From contig JAEHOE010000064.1 of the NCBI GenBank assembly GCA_016858145.1, positions 248,001 through 312,000 of the forward strand: a stretch of 64,000 nucleotides of DNA, read 5' to 3'. The stretch comes from Edaphochlamys debaryana. Its lineage: Eukaryota > Chlorophyta > Chlorophyceae > Chlamydomonadales. Made by a program: the position numbers and the translations under genes. Shown here piece after piece: positions 58,455 to 64,000 of this stretch; within the stretch, counting starts at the first letter, position 1; each line of letters starts with the position of its first letter. The notes beneath the pieces were generated by a model. That model was not told the DNA's origin, did not search any database, and was given only the letters and a program-made list of their open reading frames with translations.

Positions 58455-61400
58455 ATGGCTGAGGTTTCGCGCGCAAGCGCGGGCTCCAGCGGCCAGGAGA
58501 GTGCTCCTATGCTGACGCTTTTCCAACAAGTTGACCTTGCGGGGTCCGTGCGGCGCAAGGAGCTCACTCTCGCCGAGGCGAACGCGTGGGCGCTGTCCGT
58601 GCTGCGCTCCGGCACTGCCTCACGCGCTACCCAGGAGCTCGCTGCCAAAGGCCTGGAGCAGCTCATGCTAGACAACCAAGTGGGGGGCGCAGCTGTCGAC
58701 CACGGGTGAGCTGGGCTGCGCCCGGGCCTGGCCCGGCGTGTGAGCAGGGTAACGGCACAACCGCCCGGGGGCAAGCCGTGGGGCGCCCTCCCAACCCACA
58801 TCGCCGGACTGGCCTCCTCCCTTGTACACGTCTTGGCAAAAGCGCTTCTTTACTTCAAGACACTGGGCCCGCTCCACTACGTCCCTGCAGGGCTGTGCTG
58901 GCCGGGCTGCGCCTGGTGCTGAGCGACGCGGCCGTCAGCGCCCACGCCTTCGGGCTCGGGCTGCCCCTCGCTACCAAGGTGACCCGGGGTCGGGCACACG
59001 GCTTTGCCTGCGTGGTGGTTGTCGGTATGCTGGGGTTGGCCGGAGCCTAAGCCGAAGCGGCCCGGCCTCCCGCGCGGGCCCCTCCGTCCGTCGGCCTGGA
59101 CTCCTCTGGGCCTCGGACTGGGTTGGACTGGGCCTAACCCACCCCCGCTTCCTCTTGGCCTTTCCACCGCATGCTCTGCAGCTCTTGGACCGTGCTAACA
59201 GCGGTCTGGACACTAGCCCTGATGCCGCCGCCATCTTGGCCTGCTGCCTGGGGCACGTTGCCTCCGCCGCGGCGCAGCACAGCCCGGACAGCGTGGAGCC
59301 CGCTGCCCCAAGCCCGGGCCGCCGATCCTCGTCCGGGAACGACGCCCCGGCCAAGCCACACCCCGACGCCCTGGCGCTGGCAGCCACGGTGGCTCGCGTG
59401 CTCAGCACCCCGCCCTCGCAGTCTACCTCACCATCCCCCGCAGCCTCGGCCCCCGCATCCACCCCGGCAGCCTCCTCCGCGGTCGCCTCGTCCAGCCCGG
59501 TGGGGCTGAGGCTGCTCAAGCGGAAGCAGCTGCTGGAGGCGGCCCGCTTCGCCGCCGCACTCGTGGTGGCAACAGCAGAGCCGTCGGGGCCCTCAAGTTG
59601 CGCCTCAGCCGGTCCATCTGGGCAGGCGCTTCCAGCCGGCCCGGGCAAAGCCCAGCGCCAGGGCCCGGGGCCGGGTCCCTTCGTGGCGCTCCTGGCTGCG
59701 CTGCTGGGGATGCCGCCCCTGATGCGGCACGCGGCCTCGGGGCGCGTGTGCGAGCTGGTCACGGCGGTGGCCGAGGCGCCCGGCGTCGTGCCCGCACTGG
59801 TGTCCGTGCTCCACCGAGCTTGCAGCTGCGCTGGCGGCCTGGGCTGCAGCGCCTGCGGTCCTCTGTCGGAGCGCAGCAGGGCGCGGGGCCAGGCCCTGGA
59901 GTGCCTGCTGGCGCTGTGCTCGCGCGGCGCCCAAGCCGGCGGTCCAGGCGGCGCCCAGCCGGCGGCTGCACAGGCGCTGGCTGGCGGGGCGCTGGAGCCC
60001 GTGCTGGCGCTTTTGGACTCCGACGGTGCCCTCGCGCCCCAGGCCCTGAAACTCGTCATGTGGCTCGCCTCCTGCCCCGCGTCAGCGACCACCACGGCCC
60101 AGAGCGCGAGCGCCGCCGCGAATGCCTCGCCCTCGCCAAGCAACGGCGCGGAGGGCGCCAGCGGCGACGGCTACCGCCGCGTGCTTGCGGCGCTGGGGCC
60201 CCTGGTCTCAGGGAACGCCACCGTCCGGCAGCGCTTCCTCGGCGCCCTGACAGACCTGGCCAAGCTCGAGCCGGAGCCGCCCGCGGGCCGCTTGCTGCTC
60301 CTAGAGGTGCTGGCCGAGCTGGTGCGGTCAAATCCGCGCGCCGTAACCTGCCAGGACGGCAGCTTTCAGGAGTATATGCTGGACCACACCTGGAGCCTCG
60401 CGGGGAAGGGCCCCGTCGGCTCGACGCCCTGCTCCATTGCCAGCGTCCGCCTGGTCGGGCTCCTGGTCCAGGGCCCAGACGGGCCCGGGCCGTCCCACAG
60501 CGGGCCCAAGGCTGGCGCGAGAAGCAGCGGGGGCGCGGGCGGGAGCAGAGCATCGGCCGATGAAGAGCCTCGCGTTGGGCCGCCCCCTGGCGGCCGTGTT
60601 GGCGCCACGTCAGCTGTGCGCGTGCTTGCGACTGGAGCCTACTCAGCGTGGGCCAGCGCCAAGGCCGCAGCGCAGAGTGGCAGTGACGCCACGGGCTTCG
60701 TGACCTACCGGGACCTGGCCCTGGGGGGGATCGAGACAGCCCTGCGCGCTTGTCCTGGCGCGCTGGGGGCGTTTAACAGGTGCGGGCCAAAGGGGATGGG
60801 CTGGAAGCCCGGGTATCTAGGCGAACGACTCATGGCTGAGTCCTTGCTGTGCGTGTCATCAACATCCCCCGACTTCGCCTTGCTGCCCTTAACCTTGCCA
60901 TCTCGCAGCACGAACGGACGCCAAACATGCGAAGTCCTGACCGACGCGCTGCGGGCGGCGGCGGCAGGCCCCGGCCCCGGCACCGGCCCCGGCCCTACCG
61001 GCTCCGCTGAGCCCCAGCTACAGCAGCTCTTGGCGCACGTCCGCCTCGCGGCCCGGCTGCAGACCCACGTGGCTACCCTCGTCCGTGTGGGCGTCGAACA
61101 CGCCACGGAGCGGGCGGCGGGTCCGCTGCTACTGCTCTCCTATCCCCTGCTACAGCTCTCCGCAGCGGCCCTCGCCGCCGCACTCAAGGGTGGCCAGCAG
61201 GCGATGGAACTGCCGGCCGGTGCTAAGCCTGAGGCCGGTTCCGCCGGGCCGGGGCGCGGGCCGGGGCCCGATGCGCCCGGGCCGGTGCCGCTGCGGGTCC
61301 TGGGGTCGTGCGTGGCTGCGGCTGCCCAGGCTCTGGAGGCCACCACAGAAGAGTGGGACCTGCCGCCTGACGAGGACGACGACAGTTGCAACGGGGACGG

Positions 61401-64000
61401 AGAGTGCGAGGGCTTTCTGCCGCCGGACCTTCCAGGGCTGCTGTCGGAAGCCGTCAGCCGCTTGCAGCGGGCCCTGTCGCCTGACCAACGGTCGGAGGGC
61501 GGGCTGAGCGGCGGCAGTGACGGAGCCCTGCTGAAAGAGGCGGTAGAGGCGGCGAGCCAGGTCCAAACGCGTCTGCAGCTGCGGCAGGTAGGCCACTAGA
61601 AGGGCTCTCTACTGCATTTCATCGCCAAGTAGGGCACGGGACAAACTGGTAGCAGCTCTCTTCTTGACCGGGCCCCGGTCCCCGCCCCCAAACCTGCAGG
61701 CAGCCAATGCCGCGCACCAGGCCCCGCCGGGCCCAGTCTTTGGGCCCCAGCCTGCGCCCGCCGGCCATCCGCAAGCAGCCGCCGCGGTTGACCCTGGCAG
61801 TGGCACCTCGGCCTCGACCACAACGGGCAACGAGGGCGCCGCAAAGGGCGGCGACGCGTGGGCGGCGGGCCTGGCCTTCAACCTAGGGTCCCTCAACCTC
61901 GGAGCCCAGGGCGGCGGTGGGAAGGGCCCGGCTGCGGCCGGCCTCGCACGTGGCAGGGGCCGGCCCACGCAGCAGCCTGCTGCCCGAGGGGAGAGCAGGG
62001 AGGGTGGCGGCGGCAAGCGAGCCAACATCGCGGCAGGCGACAACAGCGGCGCCGCCGCAGGGGGCAGCGGGCCGAGCCACAACACCGGCCCTGGGCCAAG
62101 CTTCGTGTTTGGGGTCACGCCGCCGAGCCCGTTCGGTGGCGCTAGCAGCTCGGCGAGCGGCGGGGCGGGCAGCGGGGGACCGGCGGCCGGGGCCAGCAAG
62201 GTCGGCTTCGGCTTCAGCTTTGGGTCCTGCGGAGCGGCGGCATCAAGCAATCCCTTCAGCCCGCTCGGCGCCAACGGCGCTACCGGCGCGGCGTCATCGG
62301 GCTCAGGCGGCACGGCCCCTGCCTTCAGCCTCGGGGCAGGGGCGCCCAAGCTCCCTACGCCTGCAGCAGGTGGCTCGGCTTCGTCTGGTGGTGAGGGACC
62401 ATCGCGGCCAGGCTTCAGGGCTGCGGGCTCCGCAGCTCCGGGCTTCGGCATCTCATTCGGCCCCGTGGCTCCGATCAGCAGTGCCGGGCCGAGCACCACT
62501 GGGCCGCCGCCGCCTGCCTTCAGCGGCTTTGTCTTCGGCGCCGCCCAGCCCCCGCCGTCCAACCCACCGACTTCGAGCGCAGCTGCATCTGGTGGCTCGG
62601 GAGCCCCTGCCTTCGGCTTCGGCTTTGGCCCGCAGCCGTTCAGTGCTGGAGCAAGCAGCAGTGGCAACGCGGGCGGCAGCGCCGCCGGAGTGCCCTCTTT
62701 CGGCTGCAGCTTTGGCCCGCAACCCTCCACCGCGGGGGCAAGCAGCAGCGGGAACGCAGGCAGCAGTCCCAGTGGCCCCGCCTTTGGTGGCGGCCTCAGC
62801 TTTGGTGTCAGCCCAGGGGTCCAGCCGCGGCCGTTTAGCACAGGGGCCAGCAGCAGCAGCAATGCGGGCAGCAGCGCCGCCGGTGCCGCGTCTTTCGGCT
62901 TCGGCTTCGGTCCGCCGGGCTTCGGCGCAGGCGCGAGCAGCAGCGGCAATGCGGGCAGCAGCGCCGGCCGCCCTGCCTTCGCTGGCTTGAGCTTTGGTGT
63001 CAGCCCAGGGGTCCAGCCCGGCTTCAGCCTCGGTACGGGTTCTCAGCCCACCGCCCCTGCGACGGGCATGGGAAGTGGGTCCTTCGCCTTCGGGACAGTC
63101 CCGTCTGGGGCCTTCGGCGGCGGCAGTGCCGGCCCCGCACCCAGCCCTGGCTTTGGGTTGGGGAGCGCAGGCACAAGCGCGCCATTCGGCAGCGCGTCGG
63201 CAGCCGCCGGCAGCACTGCCAGCGCAGGTCCCGGACCTGGATCCCGATCTGGATCTGGATCTGATGGCGCCGCCGAATCGTCGGGATCTGTTCCCAACTT
63301 TGCGGACCCGGGCCGCTGGACCCCGCTCACTCCGCAGCCGGACGGTGCCTCTCGGAAAGCCGTCCGGGCGTTGCGGCAGGAGCAGGGGCAGAGGCAGCCA
63401 CCCCGGGCAAAGCCGAGTGGCCCCCGCACAGCTTCCAAGGCGGCCAGCGCATCGCCAGCTCCAGCGCCGCCCCCGGCGCATGCGCGTACGCCGCAGCCCG
63501 CTGGCCGCAGCCCCCCGCCAGTCGACCCCAAGACGGTTCGCCCCGACACCTTTGGAGCGGCCTTCGGCTCCCTGTACCTCCCGCATTTCCAGCCCGTGCC
63601 GGACCCAGACTACCCCCCGTCAAAGTACGGCGTGCAGCACTACCTCCAGTCCATCTCCGCAGCACCCCTGCTGCAAGTGCCAGGTGGGCCCAGGGGCGGA
63701 TGTGGCGCAGCGACTGCGTGTCTGCAAGTAGCCGGTGGGGCAAGCCAACACACAAGCGGGACCATACGTGCAGCACTTGAGATCCGCCGCTTCGGATAAG
63801 CCTCTTACTTGCTAGACCTGCCGTGACGCACGCTGCACAACCGCTTCCACACGCACCCGCATCGAGGGGCCATTCACTCCCTCTTCGTCCACGCTACAGG
63901 CTGGGAGCAGTCGCCCGAAGAGCTCCGCTTCGGGGACTACCGCAACCGCGCCACGCGCGGCCCGGGCGTGGGCGCGGGCGCGCGGCCTGCGCCTCCGCCG
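58455..64000 (+). CDS. FG-repeat nucleoporin-like protein (partial, 3' end missing)
   Basis: Exons 58455-58705, 58891-58978, 59182-61587, 61700-63683 and 63900 to the window edge join in phase. An in-frame 129-base intron (60780-60908, GTGCGG..CGCAG) probably interrupts exon 3, because that stretch departs from the surrounding Ala/Gly-rich coding. The N-terminal 900 residues are Ala/Leu-rich and helical, ARM-repeat-like at best, with no recognised family. The next 600 are Gly/Ser/Ala-rich with many FG motifs (FVFGV, FGFSFG, FGFGFGPQPF, FGAGASSSGNAG repeats), as in nucleoporins that line the pore channel. After them comes YLQSISAAPLLQ, then WEQSPEELRFGDYR, which matches the short EELR..DY element after the FG region of NUP98-type proteins. 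Helical part and FG part might instead be two genes; the in-phase junction at 61587/61700 favours one. Confidence 0.7.

Noticed and set aside
61609..62949. 446-codon open frame on the minus strand rich in Pro/Ala/Leu
   Set aside because: It is the mirror of the FG-repeat exon; high GC and codon bias keep the antisense frame open, with no motif or splice context.

Overview
The window reads as nuclear DNA of a volvocine green alga (Chlamydomonas/Volvox type). It is very GC-rich, and every gene is cut by many short introns with clean GT..AG (occasionally GC..AG) borders. TGTAA-type poly(A) signals, (PPSP)n hydroxyproline-rich wall-protein segments and a PAT-like tyrosine-recombinase retrotransposon all fit that group. 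All gene models below were assembled by hand from splice sites and reading phase; no alignment search was run.

Layout. 1.6-5.1 kb (+): a 496-aa low-complexity/coiled-coil protein of unknown function. 7.1-11.9 kb (+): a 15-exon class 2 dihydroorotate dehydrogenase (pyrimidine synthesis), followed about 1 kb later by a decayed copy of its last exon. 13.8-15.8 kb (+): a 5'-truncated non-LTR retrotransposon whose 3' tail carries three hairpins with covarying stems. 17.3-30.6 kb (+): a secreted multidomain lectin-like extracellular-matrix gene. Its 5' two thirds are two near-identical 3.4-kb tandem units of phase-1 exon modules, and its first intron holds a PAT-like element (17645-20158) with split direct repeats, gag and tyrosine recombinase but no reverse transcriptase.

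32.2-39.7 kb and 41.7-46.1 kb (both -): two tandem paralogues encoding secreted proteins with a proline-rich segment joined to a bacteriophage tail-collar domain, each with 15 matching exons. The first carries a 2.6-kb TIR transposon in its last intron; the second shows the empty site. 46.8-57.4 kb (-): a 22-exon EF-hand/WD40-repeat protein of the WDR49/WDR64 (ciliary) type. 58.5-64.0 kb (+, runs off the end): an FG-repeat nucleoporin-like gene with a NUP98-type EELR..DY motif.

Two themes stand out. (1) Phage-type collar domains and a multi-lectin protein sit side by side as probable cell-surface or matrix genes. (2) Introns of at least three unrelated genes contain decayed copies of the neighbouring exon's edge together with its splice site, and larger decayed exon copies lie outside the DHODH and WD40 genes. 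This suggests that small tandem duplications at exon borders shape introns in this genome.
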